Notes under the pieces: model-generated
Told to the model about the DNA's origin: nothing
Databases searched by the model: none
The model's input: only the letters and a program-made list of their open reading frames with translations
Position numbers and translations under genes: made by a program
Part shown: one piece after another, positions 45,470 to 56,048 of the stretch
Numbering within the stretch: the stretch's first letter is position 1
Layout of the letters: the number at the start of each line of letters is the position of its first letter
Assembly (NCBI RefSeq): GCF_030056735.1
Contig: NZ_JASHKN010000014.1
Location: forward strand, 87,718-151,717
Direction: 5' to 3'
Source: Rhodococcus sp. IEGM 1409
GTDB taxonomy: Bacteria > Actinomycetota > Actinomycetes > Mycobacteriales > Mycobacteriaceae
DNA: 64,000 bases

Positions 45470-47662
45470 GTGACCGATACGGACCTCATCGCCACTTCTG
45501 CACCCGCCGGGTCGGAATCAGGCGACAATTCTCAGGCGTCATCTTCAGCATCGAACGGTGCGGTGGCGACCTCCACGAAGCGTGCGGAAGCGCGTCGTGG
45601 TGCCGGACTCTCCGGCATGGTGCTCACCGAACTCCGCACTCTTGCGGGTGAACTGGGCATCAAAGGCACTTCCGGCATGCGGAAGGGCGACCTGATCGCA
45701 GCCATCAAGGAGCGACAGGGCGGCAGCGCAAAGGCTGCACCCGCACAGAGCGAACTCACGCTCGACGACGCACCCGTAACGCGCACCCGTGCCAAGAGCA
45801 CTCGCGCAGCACGTACCGAAACTCCCGCAGCCGAAACGGCTCCCGCGGCAGAATCCGCTCCTGCCGAGGCAACGCCTGCGCGTACCGAATCCGCCGAGGA
45901 TTCCGATCAGAGCGCACCCCGTCGCGGACGTCAGCGTCGCGGCGCCGCTCGTCGCGCAGGTTCACCTGACCAGGGTGAACTGAGCATCGAGCAGGAAGCT
46001 CCTTCGACCAAGTCCAACGCGGACACCGCGAAGGCCGCCGATGCCTCGAAGGTCAACGAGACCGCCAAGGCTGAGGCTCCGGCCGAGCGTCCTGCGCGCA
46101 CCGAGGGCAAGTCCGACGCTGATCAGGCTCCCGCCGAGCAGGGCAACGAGCGTCCCCGCCGCGAACGCAACCGCGACAACCAGGGGCAGCGCGACAACCA
46201 GGGGCAGCGCGATAACCAGGGGCAGCGCGACAACCAGGGCAACCGGGCCAACCAGGACCGTCAGGATCGCCCGGACCGTCAGGATCGCCCGGACCGTCAG
46301 GATCGTCAGGACCGCCAGGATCGCGGTAACCAGAACAACGCAGGCCAGAACAACGCCGGTCCGCGCACAGACAACCGCAACAACGGCCCGGACGACGACG
46401 AAGAGGGTGGACGCGGACGCCGCGGACGCCGCTTCCGTGAGCGTCGTGGCCGTGGTCGCGACCGCGGTGAGGGTGGCGCACCCAACGATTCGCGCGAGAC
46501 CGAGATTCGTGAGGACGACGTCCTGCAGCCGGTCGCCGGCATCCTCGACGTCCTCGACAACTACGCCTTCGTGCGTACGTCCGGGTACCTCGCCGGCCCC
46601 AACGACGTCTACGTCTCCATGAACCTGATCCGCAAGAACGGCCTTCGCCGTGGCGACGCCATCACCGGCGCTGTCCGGGTCTCGCGTGACGGTGAGCAGG
46701 GCAGCCAGCGTCAGAAGTTCAACCCGCTGGTCCGTATCGACACGGTCAACGGCGGCGACGTCGAGGCCGCGAAGAAGCGCCCCGAGTTCAACAAGCTCAC
46801 GCCGCTGTACCCGAACCAGCGTCTGCGCCTCGAGACCGAGCAGCATATTCTCACGACGCGCGTCATCGACCTGGTGATGCCCATCGGTAAGGGCCAGCGT
46901 GCCCTCATCGTGAGCCCGCCCAAGGCCGGTAAGACCAGCGTGTTGCAGGCGATCGCGAATGCCGTCGCCACCAACAATCCTGAGTGCTACCTGATGGTCA
47001 TCCTCGTGGACGAGCGTCCCGAGGAAGTGACAGACATGGAGCGCAGCGTGAAGGGTGAGGTCATTTCCTCCACCTTCGACCGGCCGCCGGGAGATCACAC
47101 CGCAGTTGCCGAGCTGGCAATCGAGCGTGCGAAGCGCCTGGTCGAGATGGGTAAGGACGTCGTAGTACTGCTCGACTCCATCACGCGTCTGGGTCGTGCG
47201 TACAACAACTCCTCGCCGGCATCGGGACGCATCCTCTCCGGTGGTGTCGACTCGACGGCCCTGTACCCGCCGAAGCGTTTCCTCGGTGCTGCCCGCAACA
47301 TCGAGAACGGTGGATCGCTCACCATCATCGCTACCGCAATGGTCGAAACCGGATCCACGGGCGACACCGTGATCTTCGAAGAGTTCAAGGGCACCGGCAA
47401 CGCCGAGCTCAAGCTCGATCGCAAGATCGCCGAACGCCGCGTCTTCCCGGCCGTGGACGTCAACCCGTCCAGCACGCGTAAGGACGAGTTGCTCCTGAGC
47501 CCGGACGAAGCTGCGGTGCTGCACAAGCTCCGCCGCGTCCTGTCCGGTCTGGACTCGCATCAGGCCATCGATCTGCTGATCGATCGTCTGAAGAAGAGCA
47601 AGAACAACCTCGAGTTCCTGATGCAGGTCTCCAAGACCGCACCGGGTGCGATCGACGACTGA
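45470..47662 (+). CDS. rho: Transcription termination factor Rho
   Basis: 730 residues, far longer than E. coli Rho (419). Residues about 40-85 match the Rho N-terminal helix bundle (MVLTELRTLAGELGIKGTSG). Then comes a disordered, charged insert up to about residue 345 with RDNQGQ and DRQDRP tandem repeats and a Gly/Arg-rich end, typical of actinobacterial Rho and likely RNA-binding. After it the cold-shock-like RNA-binding domain (GILDVLDNYAFVRTSGYL) and the RecA-like motor with Walker A SPPKAGKTSVLQAIA (about 482-496), LVDERPEEVTDMERSV and DSITRLGRAYN are complete. Hexameric RNA helicase ending transcription. GTG at 45470 with AGGA upstream. Confidence 0.96.
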   Translation: MTDTDLIATSAPAGSESGDNSQASSSASNGAVATSTKRAEARRGAGLSGMVLTELRTLAGELGIKGTSGMRKGDLIAAIKERQGGSAKAAPAQSELTLDDAPVTRTRAKSTRAARTETPAAETAPAAESAPAEATPARTESAEDSDQSAPRRGRQRRGAARRAGSPDQGELSIEQEAPSTKSNADTAKAADASKVNETAKAEAPAERPARTEGKSDADQAPAEQGNERPRRERNRDNQGQRDNQGQRDNQGQRDNQGNRANQDRQDRPDRQDRPDRQDRQDRQDRGNQNNAGQNNAGPRTDNRNNGPDDDEEGGRGRRGRRFRERRGRGRDRGEGGAPNDSRETEIREDDVLQPVAGILDVLDNYAFVRTSGYLAGPNDVYVSMNLIRKNGLRRGDAITGAVRVSRDGEQGSQRQKFNPLVRIDTVNGGDVEAAKKRPEFNKLTPLYPNQRLRLETEQHILTTRVIDLVMPIGKGQRALIVSPPKAGKTSVLQAIANAVATNNPECYLMVILVDERPEEVTDMERSVKGEVISSTFDRPPGDHTAVAELAIERAKRLVEMGKDVVVLLDSITRLGRAYNNSSPASGRILSGGVDSTALYPPKRFLGAARNIENGGSLTIIATAMVETGSTGDTVIFEEFKGTGNAELKLDRKIAERRVFPAVDVNPSSTRKDELLLSPDEAAVLHKLRRVLSGLDSHQAIDLLIDRLKKSKNNLEFLMQVSKTAPGAIDD
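46172..46309. repeat. In-frame 18-bp tandem repeats in rho
   Basis: Four units of CGCGACAACCAGGGGCAG or near copies (46172-46243) encode Arg-Asp-Asn-Gln-Gly-Gln/Asn. After 12 bp, units of GACCGTCAGGATCGCCCG start at 46256, 46274 and 46292 and encode Asp-Arg-Gln-Asp-Arg-Pro/Gln. All lengths are multiples of three, so copy changes keep the frame. Confidence 0.95.
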
Positions 47663-47674
47663 TCGACTCGACGT

Positions 47675-47710
47675 CAAAAGGCCCACAACCAGCTGGTTGT
47701 GGGCCTTTTG
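47675..47710 (+). terminator. rho terminator
   Basis: 16-bp perfect stem (47675-47690 with 47695-47710), AGCT loop, starting 12 nt after the rho stop. The right arm ends in CCTTTTG and so carries its own short T-run. Confidence 0.88.
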
Positions 47711-47888
47711 CATGGACGGAACAAAACCGAGGGGCAGTGCGTTGACAACTTCGTACAGCCACCCCGAGGCGTGCGAGACGCGGAATTTCTGGTGAAGTAC
47801 CGCATCTGGCATACTGAACGGCCGAGTCCGGTTCCGGTTCACGATGTCGATTGGCGACGTCGACCCGGCGACCATTGAAAGGGACACC

Positions 47889-48125
47889 ATGAAGGCAGGA
47901 ATCCACCCAACTTACGTAGCGACCACCGTCGTCTGCGGTTGCGGTAACACGTTCGAGACCCACAGCACCAAGGAGTCCGGACGCATCAACGTCGAGGTTT
48001 GCTCGCAGTGCCACCCGTTCTACACGGGCAAGCAGAAGATTCTCGACACCGGTGGACGCGTCGCTCGCTTCGAGGCTCGCTACGGCAAGCGCGCAGACAG
48101 CAAGGTCCCGGCCACCGAGTCCTAG
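47889..48125 (+). CDS. rpmE: 50S ribosomal protein L31, zinc-binding type
   Basis: 78 residues. [21 protein letters not shown] and [19 protein letters not shown] supply the CxC and CxxC cysteines of the zinc-containing L31 type (not the Zur-controlled Cys-less paralog). ATG at 47889 has GAAAGGGA at good spacing, which decides it against upstream in-frame codons. Monocistronic: its own upstream gap and a strong terminator. Confidence 0.97.
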   Translation: MKAGIHPTYVATTVVCGCGNTFETHSTKESGRINVEVCSQCHPFYTGKQKILDTGGRVARFEARYGKRADSKVPATES

Positions 48126-48132
48126 CTGTTCC

Positions 48133-48177
48133 GCCGACGCCCGATCTGCCATGTGCAGATCGGGCGTCGGCTTTTTT
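48133..48177 (+). terminator. rpmE intrinsic terminator
   Basis: 17-bp perfect stem (48133-48149 with 48155-48171), 5-nt loop, followed by six T residues. Textbook Rho-independent form. Confidence 0.95.
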
Positions 48178-48271
48178 GTGCCTGCACTCGGTTTGCGCGT
48201 TTCCCGGGTGCCGGCGTCGAACTATCTTCAAGCGCGCACCGTAGGAATCGAAACTCAGAGCGGAGCGAACC

Positions 48272-49351
48272 ATGGCAGGCGCAACCCAGCCCTCGGCCAT
48301 CGACGACATCTTGGCGGAGCACGCCGGTCTCGAAGCACAGATGTCCGATCCGGCGCTGCACAACGACCCTACGGCTGCCAGGCGCGTCGGTAAGCGCTTC
48401 TCCGAGCTCTCGCCGATCATGTCGACGTACAACAAGCTCACGGCCGCGCAGGACGATCTGGAAGCCGCGCGCGAACTCGCTGCCGACGATTCCAGCTTCG
48501 CCGCCGAGATCCCCGATCTCGAAGCCGAGGTCGCGCAGCTCGAGCAGACGCTGACCGATCAGTTGGCACCCCGAGATCCGCACGACGGCGACGACATCGT
48601 CCTCGAAGTGAAGTCCGGTGAAGGTGGCGAAGAATCCGCACTCTTTGCCTCGGACCTGGCCCGCATGTACGTCCGCTACGCAGAACGGCACGGCTGGCGC
48701 GTCGAGATTCTCGACGCGACGGTCTCCGATCTCGGCGGATACAAGGAAGCCACGCTGTCGATCAAGAGCAAGTCCGATACCCCGGACGGAGTGTGGGCGC
48801 GGCTCAAGTTCGAGGGCGGCGTTCACCGCGTCCAGCGAGTGCCCGTCACCGAATCCCAGGGACGCGTTCACACTTCGGCTGCCGGCGTTCTGGTGTACCC
48901 GGAACCCGAAGAGGTCGAGCAGGTCCAGATCGACGAAGGTGACCTGCGTATCGACGTCTACCGTTCGTCCGGCAAGGGCGGTCAGGGCGTCAACACGACG
49001 GACTCCGCTGTTCGAATCACGCACCTTCCGACCGGCATCGTCGTCACGTGTCAGAACGAGCGTTCACAGCTTCAGAACAAGGCGCGCGCCATGCAGGTGC
49101 TGGCAGCCCGTTTGCAGGTAGTCGCAGAGGAGGCCGCGGACGCAGAAGCGTCGGCAGGTCGCCAGAGCCAGGTTCGGACGGTGGACCGTTCGGAGCGCAT
49201 CCGCACCTACAACTTCCCCGAGAACCGCATCACCGATCACCGCATCGGATTCAAGTCGCACAACCTCGACGCGGTGCTCGACGGCGAGCTCGACGCACTC
49301 CTCGACGCATTGGGCAAGGCGGACCGAGAGGCGCGTCTCGCGGCCGAGTAG
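48272..49351 (+). CDS. prfA: Peptide chain release factor 1
   Basis: 359 residues; reads UAA and UAG stops. GGQ motif at residues 236-238 within [18 protein letters not shown], and [19 protein letters not shown] just before. ATG at 48272 has GGAG upstream. Followed after 77 nt by prmC, which methylates the glutamine of the GGQ motif, so the two form a functional pair. Confidence 0.97.
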   Translation: MAGATQPSAIDDILAEHAGLEAQMSDPALHNDPTAARRVGKRFSELSPIMSTYNKLTAAQDDLEAARELAADDSSFAAEIPDLEAEVAQLEQTLTDQLAPRDPHDGDDIVLEVKSGEGGEESALFASDLARMYVRYAERHGWRVEILDATVSDLGGYKEATLSIKSKSDTPDGVWARLKFEGGVHRVQRVPVTESQGRVHTSAAGVLVYPEPEEVEQVQIDEGDLRIDVYRSSGKGGQGVNTTDSAVRITHLPTGIVVTCQNERSQLQNKARAMQVLAARLQVVAEEAADAEASAGRQSQVRTVDRSERIRTYNFPENRITDHRIGFKSHNLDAVLDGELDALLDALGKADREARLAAE

Positions 49352-49428
49352 ATGCAGACCATGACTGACCTCCACCCCGCCGGGAACTCGGTGAACCGCG
49401 TGTCGGTCGAGCGTGGCAGGCTGTACCC

Positions 49429-50361
49429 GTGAGTCGACTTCCACTTCGTTTGGCGCTGATCGAAGCTGCAAAACAGCTCGACGCCGCAGGTGTGCCCAGC
49501 CCACGGACCGACGCCGAGTTGTTGGCATCCCACCTGCTCGGTGTCGAACGCACGCGCCTCGGGTTGACTCCGTTGGTCGATCCCGAGGTCATCGCGGCAT
49601 TCGACGAGTTGGTTGCGCAACGCGTGAAGCGGATTCCGTTGCAGCACATCATCGGAGTCGCATCGATGGGCAACATCGACGTCGCTGTCGGTCCCGGTGT
49701 CTTCATTCCGCGGCCCGAAACCGAACTGCTCATGGGTTGGGCGCTCTCGTTCCTCGAAGGTTGCGGAAGTAAGCCGCCGGTAGTCCTGGACCTGTGCACG
49801 GGATCGGGTGTCCTCGCGCTGTCCATCGCCGAGGCTCGCCCCGACGCAGTCGTGCACGCCGTGGAGAAGGAGCCCGCCGCGCTGGCGTGGGCGCGTCGTA
49901 ATGCCGCCGACCGCGAGGCGGCCGGTGATACGCCGATCCACCTGCATCAGGGCGATGTCACCGATCGGAACCTGTTGCCAGGGCTCGAGGGCGGCGTAGA
50001 TCTGGTCGTTTCCAATCCGCCGTACATCCCCGAAGGCGCGCAATTACAGCCTGAGGTCATGGATTACGACCCACACACCGCGCTGTTCGGCGGTGCCGAC
50101 GGCCTGTCCGTCATCAAACCCATGATCAGCAATATCGCGCGGTGGCTTCGCATCGGCGGCGCGGCAGGCATCGAGCACGACGACACCAACGGTGACGGCG
50201 TCGCTGCGCTGTTCTCGGCGCGCCGGGTATTCGGCGAGGTCGCGCAGCATCCCGATCTTGCCGGTCGTCCGCGTTTCGTCGTCGCCAGACGTGTCGCCAC
50301 CGACGTCGAAGCGCAGCGGAATCGAACGCCCGAAGTGCAGAGTGAAAGGATGGCTGAGTGA
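49429..50361 (+). CDS. prmC: Peptide chain release factor N5-glutamine methyltransferase
   Basis: 310 residues. SAM motif [20 protein letters not shown] (about residue 120) and the NPPY catalytic motif in [15 protein letters not shown], with [10 protein letters not shown] before them, identify PrmC/HemK. GTG at 49429; the stop overlaps the next GTG by 3 nt. Confidence 0.95.
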   Translation: MSRLPLRLALIEAAKQLDAAGVPSPRTDAELLASHLLGVERTRLGLTPLVDPEVIAAFDELVAQRVKRIPLQHIIGVASMGNIDVAVGPGVFIPRPETELLMGWALSFLEGCGSKPPVVLDLCTGSGVLALSIAEARPDAVVHAVEKEPAALAWARRNAADREAAGDTPIHLHQGDVTDRNLLPGLEGGVDLVVSNPPYIPEGAQLQPEVMDYDPHTALFGGADGLSVIKPMISNIARWLRIGGAAGIEHDDTNGDGVAALFSARRVFGEVAQHPDLAGRPRFVVARRVATDVEAQRNRTPEVQSERMAE

Positions 50362-51020
50362 GCACCGTGTACGACTGCAGTCAGACAGATTCCCGAACCG
50401 CAGGCTTGGCCGCCGCGAAGAACGCGCTCAAGGCCGGCCGACTCGTAGTTCTCCCTACCGACACCCTCTACGGACTCGCCGCCGACGCGTTCGACAGCGA
50501 AGCTGTCACGAGTCTGTTGCGCGCCAAGGGTCGCGGACGAGACATGCCCGTCCCGGTTCTGGTCGGATCGTGGAACACCATCGACGGACTCGTCTACAGC
50601 GTGCGCCCGCAGGCGCGGGATCTGATCCGCGCGTTCTGGCCCGGCGGACTGAGCTTGGTCGTCGAGCAGGCACCTTCACTCGCCTGGGACCTGGGCGATA
50701 CCCGCGGAACCGTCATGCTTCGCATGCCCTTGCACCCGGTTGCCCTCGAATTGTTGCGCGATGTCGGACCGCTTGCCGTCTCGAGCGCCAACATTTCCGG
50801 CCGTCCGCCGGCAACCACCGCCGAGGAAGCCCGCGATCAGCTAGGCGGCTCTGCCAGCGTGTACCTCGACGGAGGCAAGGCCGAACACGCCGTTGCTTCC
50901 ACGATCGTCGACCTGACCGGCAATTCACCGCGTATCTTGCGAGTGGGTGCCGTCTCGGCAGAATCCATCGCCGAGGTATTGGGCACCAGTCCGGAAAGCC
51001 TCGTAGAGGGAGCTTCGTAA
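50358..51020 (+). CDS. L-threonylcarbamoyladenylate synthase (Sua5/YrdC)
   Basis: 220 residues, YrdC fold. [20 protein letters not shown] near the N-terminus, [18 protein letters not shown] (nucleotide site), [11 protein letters not shown] and [11 protein letters not shown]. Makes threonylcarbamoyl-AMP from threonine, bicarbonate and ATP for the t6A modification of tRNA. Overlaps prmC; two bases before glyA. Confidence 0.94.
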   Translation: MSTVYDCSQTDSRTAGLAAAKNALKAGRLVVLPTDTLYGLAADAFDSEAVTSLLRAKGRGRDMPVPVLVGSWNTIDGLVYSVRPQARDLIRAFWPGGLSLVVEQAPSLAWDLGDTRGTVMLRMPLHPVALELLRDVGPLAVSSANISGRPPATTAEEARDQLGGSASVYLDGGKAEHAVASTIVDLTGNSPRILRVGAVSAESIAEVLGTSPESLVEGAS

Positions 51021-51022
51021 CG

Positions 51023-52348
51023 ATGGTCGGCGCCGGCGGCGAGCGCGCGGGGGAATCCACGTACTGGGGACCGGATTTCGGTGAGCTGGCCACGGCAGAC
51101 CCCGAGATCGCGGCTATTGCGCTGGCCGAACTCGAGCGTCAGCGCGGCGGGCTTCAACTCATCGCGAGCGAGAACTTCACCAGCCCCGCGGTAATGGCAG
51201 CCTTGGGCTCGACCCTGAGCAACAAGTACGCCGAGGGCTATCCGGGCCGGCGTTACTACGGCGGGTGCGAGTACGTCGACGCAGCTGAGAATCTGGCGAT
51301 CGACCGGGCGAAAGCACTCTTCGGCGCTGAGCACGTCAACGTTCAACCGCATTCGGGGGCCACTGCGAATCTCGCGGTGTACGCCGCATTCGCCAAGCCC
51401 GGCGACACCGTATTGGCGATGAGTCTGCCGCACGGTGGGCATCTGACTCACGGATCTCGGGTCAGCTTTTCAGGGCAGTGGTTCACCACCGTTCCCTATC
51501 ACGTCGATTCCGCCACCGAATTGATCGACTACGACGAGGTTCGCACACTGGCTCTGGCGCACAAGCCGAAAATCATCGTCGCCGGCGCGACCGCCTACTC
51601 CCGCACCATCGACTTCGCAGCCTTCCGCTCGATCGCAGACGAGGTCGGTGCGATCCTGTGGGTCGACGCCGCCCACTTCATCGGACTCGTGGCAGGTCGG
51701 GCGATACCGTCGTGTGTTCCGTATGCCGACGTGGTCTCCGCGACGACGCACAAGGTCCTCAGGGGCCCACGCGGTGGAATGATCCTGTGCCGCAGCCAGC
51801 ATGCCTCGGCTGTCGATCGCGCGGTCTTCCCCTTCATTCAGGGTGGGCCGATGATGCATGCGATCGCAGCAAAGGCGGTGGCCTTCAAAGAAGCGTCGAC
51901 ATCGGAATATCGTTGGTATGCACAGGAAGTGGTTGCCAACGCGTCGGCGCTCGCGCAGTCGTTGGAAGCTCGCGGTCTGCGCACCGTGTCCGGTGGAACC
52001 GACACGCATCTGGCGCTTCTCGACCTGCGTGCAAGCGGCGTCACCGGAGTCGACGCCGAGCGTAGGTGCGGACTGGCTTCGATCACGCTCAACAAGAACG
52101 CGATTCCGTTCGATCCACAATCGCCGGCCGTGACGTCCGGCATCCGCGTCGGATCTGCGGCAGTGACGACGCAGGGTTTCAACCGTTCCGACATGAGCGT
52201 CGTGGGGGAGTTGATCGCGCGTGCAGTTGTCGCGGATCCCGCCACTACGTCCGGGGAGGCCGAGTTGGCATCAGTTGCCGACGGCGTTCGCGAATTGGTT
52301 CGGGCCAAGCCTGCCTATGCCCGCCAGACGGGTGATCTCGCGCAGTGA
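51023..52348 (+). CDS. glyA: Serine hydroxymethyltransferase
   Basis: 441 residues, PLP enzyme interconverting serine and glycine with tetrahydrofolate. Signatures: [53 protein letters not shown], and the PLP lysine in [22 protein letters not shown] at 51023 directly follows the Sua5 stop; the longer frame upstream overlaps prmC and sua5 antisense to nothing and is not coding. As I recall the M. tuberculosis order, sua5 is followed directly by wecA, so glyA is an extra member here. Confidence 0.95.
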   Translation: MVGAGGERAGESTYWGPDFGELATADPEIAAIALAELERQRGGLQLIASENFTSPAVMAALGSTLSNKYAEGYPGRRYYGGCEYVDAAENLAIDRAKALFGAEHVNVQPHSGATANLAVYAAFAKPGDTVLAMSLPHGGHLTHGSRVSFSGQWFTTVPYHVDSATELIDYDEVRTLALAHKPKIIVAGATAYSRTIDFAAFRSIADEVGAILWVDAAHFIGLVAGRAIPSCVPYADVVSATTHKVLRGPRGGMILCRSQHASAVDRAVFPFIQGGPMMHAIAAKAVAFKEASTSEYRWYAQEVVANASALAQSLEARGLRTVSGGTDTHLALLDLRASGVTGVDAERRCGLASITLNKNAIPFDPQSPAVTSGIRVGSAAVTTQGFNRSDMSVVGELIARAVVADPATTSGEAELASVADGVRELVRAKPAYARQTGDLAQ

Positions 52349-53532
52349 TCACTACCTACGAAGCGACCACATATCTTGCACAGGGCGGCGGGGGAGCAGG
52401 TGTCCCCATCCGTGAACTGTTGCTCGTGCTGTGTACGGCGGCAGTGGTGACCTACCTGGCGACTGGCGCAGTCCGGTTGCTGGCGCTGCGGTTCGGCGCC
52501 GTCGCGATTCCGCGAGATCGGGACGTTCACGTCGAACCGATTCCGCGTCTCGGTGGCGTCGGAATGTACATCGGAATGGCTGTCGGCCTGTTGTTCGCGC
52601 AGCAATTACCCGCGCTCACAAGAGGTTTCGGCTTCGGTAGTCCGGACGTTCACGCCGCACTGGTTGCGGGAGCCGTCATCGTCCTCGTGGGTGTCATCGA
52701 CGACAGATGGGGCCTCGACGCGCTCACCAAGTTCGTGGGTCAGGTGACGGCTGCCGGAGTTCTCGTGGTGATGGGCGTCAGTTGGTTCATCATCTACAAC
52801 CCGTTCGGCGGTGACGGTGGGTCCACCATCATCCTCGATCAGATTCAATCGGGACTGTTCACGGTGGCTGTTGCCGTCGCGACCATCAACGCCATGAATT
52901 TCGTCGACGGTCTCGACGGTCTTGCAGCCGGGCTTGGACTGATCGCGGCACTTGCCATCCTCATCTTCTCGATCGGTCTTCTCCACGATCAGGGCGGCGA
53001 CGCGAGTGTCTACCCGCCCGCAATGATTGCCGCGGCATTGGCAGGCGCTTGCCTCGGATTTCTTCCGCACAACTTCAATCCGGCACGCATCTTCATGGGC
53101 GATTCCGGTTCGATGTTGATCGGTCTGATGCTGGCTGCGATCTCCACCAGCGCATCCGGTCGTATTCCGCTCGCTGCCTACGGAACCCGTGACCTCGTCG
53201 GCCTTCTCGCGCCGTTGTTGCTGGTCGGGGCTGTGATGTTCATCCCGATGCTGGACATGCTCCTGGCCGTGATCCGCCGAACGAAAGCGGGCGTCAGCCC
53301 GTTCAGCCCCGACAAGATGCACCTGCACCACCGTCTCTTGCAGATCGGGCACACGCATCGACGAGTCGTGCTGGTCATTTACCTGTGGGTCAGCGTTCTT
53401 GCCTTCGGTGCCGTCGGATCCTCGCTGCTCAATCGGCAACTGGTTGTCGTACTCGTCGCGGCCGGTTTGGTCCTTGCTCTGTTCTTCACCGCCGTGCCGT
53501 CTTTGATCGATCGCAAGCAGCAGCGGCGCTAG
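52345..53532 (+). CDS. wecA: Undecaprenyl-phosphate GlcNAc-1-phosphate transferase (WecA/Rfe)
   Basis: 395-residue membrane enzyme with about 11 helices. Motifs: [58 protein letters not shown] and [17 protein letters not shown]. In mycolata it starts the arabinogalactan linker (GlcNAc-P-P-decaprenol). GTG overlaps the glyA stop. Confidence 0.92.
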   Translation: MITTYEATTYLAQGGGGAGVPIRELLLVLCTAAVVTYLATGAVRLLALRFGAVAIPRDRDVHVEPIPRLGGVGMYIGMAVGLLFAQQLPALTRGFGFGSPDVHAALVAGAVIVLVGVIDDRWGLDALTKFVGQVTAAGVLVVMGVSWFIIYNPFGGDGGSTIILDQIQSGLFTVAVAVATINAMNFVDGLDGLAAGLGLIAALAILIFSIGLLHDQGGDASVYPPAMIAAALAGACLGFLPHNFNPARIFMGDSGSMLIGLMLAAISTSASGRIPLAAYGTRDLVGLLAPLLLVGAVMFIPMLDMLLAVIRRTKAGVSPFSPDKMHLHHRLLQIGHTHRRVVLVIYLWVSVLAFGAVGSSLLNRQLVVVLVAAGLVLALFFTAVPSLIDRKQQRR

Positions 53533-53564
53533 CCAAGTTTCCCGATCCATTACCCTTGGGCATC

Positions 53565-54035
53565 GTGACGAACACGCCGCAGCCAGTACCTGCCTCTCAA
53601 CCCATCCCTGATTCGACCGCCGCCATGAAGGCAGCCGTGAAGTGGGGTGTGATGGGGCTGATCGCGCTGGCCGTGGTCGGCGCGCTCCTGGGAGGGTTGT
53701 TCGCCGGCAAGGAAGGCGTCTACGGCGCACTGATCGGCGCAGCGGTCGGCGGCGGGTTCATCCTGTTCACGGCGTTGGGCGTGCTGCTCACGGCAAAGCT
53801 GCCCGCGCTTACGGCCGGCGCAGTTCTGCTCGGTACATGGCTGCTGAAGATGATTCTCGCGATGGTGGTTCTGTTTGTCCTCTCGGACATGGACTTCTAC
53901 AACAAGACCGCCCTCGTCCTGGTCATCATCATGTCTCTGGTCGTGGTGCTCGGTGCGGAAACATACGGGGTTCTCGCAACCAAGACTCCGTACGTTGATC
54001 CCACTCCCAGCAGCAACGTCGACGACGCCGAGTAG
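53565..54035 (+). CDS. AtpI-like membrane protein ahead of the ATP synthase operon
   Basis: 156 residues with four predicted membrane helices (VKWGVMGLIALAVVGALLGG, ALIGAAVGGGFILFTALGVL, a Gly/Leu helix, and ALVLVIIMSLVVVLG). It matches by position the small protein (Rv1303) before atpB in mycobacteria and resembles AtpI, a helper for c-ring assembly. GTG at 53565. The function is by position and topology, not motif. Confidence 0.75.
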   Translation: MTNTPQPVPASQPIPDSTAAMKAAVKWGVMGLIALAVVGALLGGLFAGKEGVYGALIGAAVGGGFILFTALGVLLTAKLPALTAGAVLLGTWLLKMILAMVVLFVLSDMDFYNKTALVLVIIMSLVVVLGAETYGVLATKTPYVDPTPSSNVDDAE

Positions 54036-54315
54036 TACTACAAGACGTAACTAATCGGACTTCCAGGTACCCCATCTACACAATGTCGTAGATGACTTGA
54101 TAAGGTTCGGTTCAAGCGAGAGCAATGGTGGGCCGAGTAACACTCAGCCGACGATGCCATGTGCTCGCAGGTGGTCGAAATTCTGACCGCTGAGTCGACG
54201 AGAGTCGCCGACACCGACAGACGCCAGGTCCCTCTAGGGTTCTCCAGCTGCTGACGAATGCGCGAGTCGAACTTGTCGACTTGTAGATCGTCAATGTCCG
54301 ATCGAACCACAGTCA
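54036..54315 (+). other. Gap before atpB, probable atp operon promoter region
   Basis: 280 bp with no gene-like frame. Candidate -10 elements of the TAnnnT type occur, for example TAAGGT near 54102, but no convincing -35/-10 pair can be singled out. No hairpin terminator for the preceding gene was found. Confidence 0.3.
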
Positions 54316-55143
54316 ATGATGGCTGCGGACCGACTACGGGAGAGAACGCTGAGCGTCACCACCCTGGCCGCGGATGAATTCCATCCGCCGTCACTAGACG
54401 ATTTTTTCCCGCCCTCTGTGTTGATTCACGCGGGCCCCTTCGAGCTCGACCGTCTGATGCTGATCCGTCTGCTGATGTCGGTGCTGGTCGCAGCGTTCTT
54501 CGTGATCGCGATGCGCAGCCCTCGATTGGTTCCCCGCGGACTTCAGAACGCAGCTGAGCTTGCGCTCGACTTCGTTCGGATCAACATCGCCGAGGAGATC
54601 CTGGGCAAGGAACAGGGCAAGCGCTTCCTGCCGGTCATCACGACGATCTTCTTCCTCGTGGTCGCCAGCAACCTGGCCAGCGTCATTCCCTTCCTGAACA
54701 TCTCGCCCAACGCGCGAATCGGTATGCCGCTGGTACTCGCAGCGCTCGCCTACATCGTGTTCAACTACGTGGGAATCAAGAAGTACGGCTTCTTCAAGTA
54801 CGTCAAGAGCAGCATCGTCGTTCCCGGCGTCCCGCTGCCCCTGCACTTCTTGTTGGTGCCCATCGAGTTCATCTCGACCTTCATCCTGCGTCCGTTCACG
54901 CTGATGGTTCGTCTTATGGCCAACATGTTGGCCGGCCACATCCTGCTGGTGCTGTTCTTCAGCGCGACGAACTACTTCTTCTTCGTGTCCGGCGGATTCC
55001 AGGCGATCTTCGGCGTTCCGTCGATCATTGCCGGTATCGCATTCACGTTCTTCGAACTGCTGGTCATCTTCCTGCAGGCTTACGTGTTCGCGCTGCTGAC
55101 CGCCGTGTACATCGAACTGGCGCTCCACGCCGACGAGCACTGA
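54316..55143 (+). CDS. atpB: ATP synthase F0 subunit a
   Basis: Up to 275 residues, membrane proton channel. The C-terminal FILRPFTLMVRLMANMLAGH holds the essential arginine, and FLQAYVFALLTAVYIELALH the last helix. The start is uncertain: ATG 54316 and 54319 lack a ribosome-binding site, while GGGAGAG (54338-54344) lies just before a CTG at 54349, followed by SVTTLAADEFHPPS, where family homology begins. First gene of atpBEFHAGDC. Confidence 0.95.
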   Translation: MMAADRLRERTLSVTTLAADEFHPPSLDDFFPPSVLIHAGPFELDRLMLIRLLMSVLVAAFFVIAMRSPRLVPRGLQNAAELALDFVRINIAEEILGKEQGKRFLPVITTIFFLVVASNLASVIPFLNISPNARIGMPLVLAALAYIVFNYVGIKKYGFFKYVKSSIVVPGVPLPLHFLLVPIEFISTFILRPFTLMVRLMANMLAGHILLVLFFSATNYFFFVSGGFQAIFGVPSIIAGIAFTFFELLVIFLQAYVFALLTAVYIELALHADEH

Positions 55144-55178
55144 CCTTTTACCTCCTCACCAGCTACAACAAGAACTGA

Positions 55179-55475
<297 letters not shown>

Positions 55476-55482
55476 GACAGAC

Positions 55483-56043
55483 ATGGCAGCCACCATCGCA
55501 ATTCTCGCGGCGGAGGGGACGACCGAACACAATCCCCTCATTCCCGAGACATACGACATCGTGTGGTCCGCGGTCGCGCTCGTCGTAGTCGGTTTTGTCT
55601 TCTGGAAGCTCGTTCTTCCGAAGTTCCAGAAGGTCTTGGCCGAACGCACCGAGCAGATCGAGGGCGGTATTCAGAAGGCCGAAGCAGCACAGGCAGAGGC
55701 AGCAGCAGCGCTCGAGCAGTACCGCGCACAGCTCGCCGAAGCTCGTACCGAGGCAGCGCAGATCCGAGAGGAAGCGCGTACCCAGGGTCAGCAGATCATC
55801 GCTGACATGAAGGTTCAGGCGCAGGACGAGAGCGACCGCATCGTGGCCGCAGGCCACAGCCAGCTCGTTGCCCAGCGCCAGCAGATCGTCGCTGAGCTCC
55901 GCTCGGATCTCGGCAAGACCGCTGTAGACCTGGCCGAGAAGGTCATCGGGGAGTCCCTCGCCGACGACGTGAAGCGCGCCGGAACGGTTGATCGATTCCT
56001 CAACGAGCTCGACACCGTCAGCGCTGATTCAGCCAGGAAGTGA
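55483..56043 (+). CDS. atpF: ATP synthase F0 subunit b
   Basis: 186 residues. One N-terminal membrane helix ([20 protein letters not shown]), then a long coiled coil ([20 protein letters not shown] and on) making the stator stalk. ATG at 55483, 7 nt after atpE. A single b gene is present, separate from delta. Confidence 0.95.
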   Translation: MAATIAILAAEGTTEHNPLIPETYDIVWSAVALVVVGFVFWKLVLPKFQKVLAERTEQIEGGIQKAEAAQAEAAAALEQYRAQLAEARTEAAQIREEARTQGQQIIADMKVQAQDESDRIVAAGHSQLVAQRQQIVAELRSDLGKTAVDLAEKVIGESLADDVKRAGTVDRFLNELDTVSADSARK

Positions 56044-56048
56044 GCAAC

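Noticed and set aside
46172..46309. rho repeats considered as a CRISPR array
   Set aside because: Units are 18 bp, adjacent without spacers and in frame within a conserved gene.
45962..47890. 642-codon minus-strand frame across rho
   Set aside because: Antisense shadow of rho; the plus-strand product is unmistakable.
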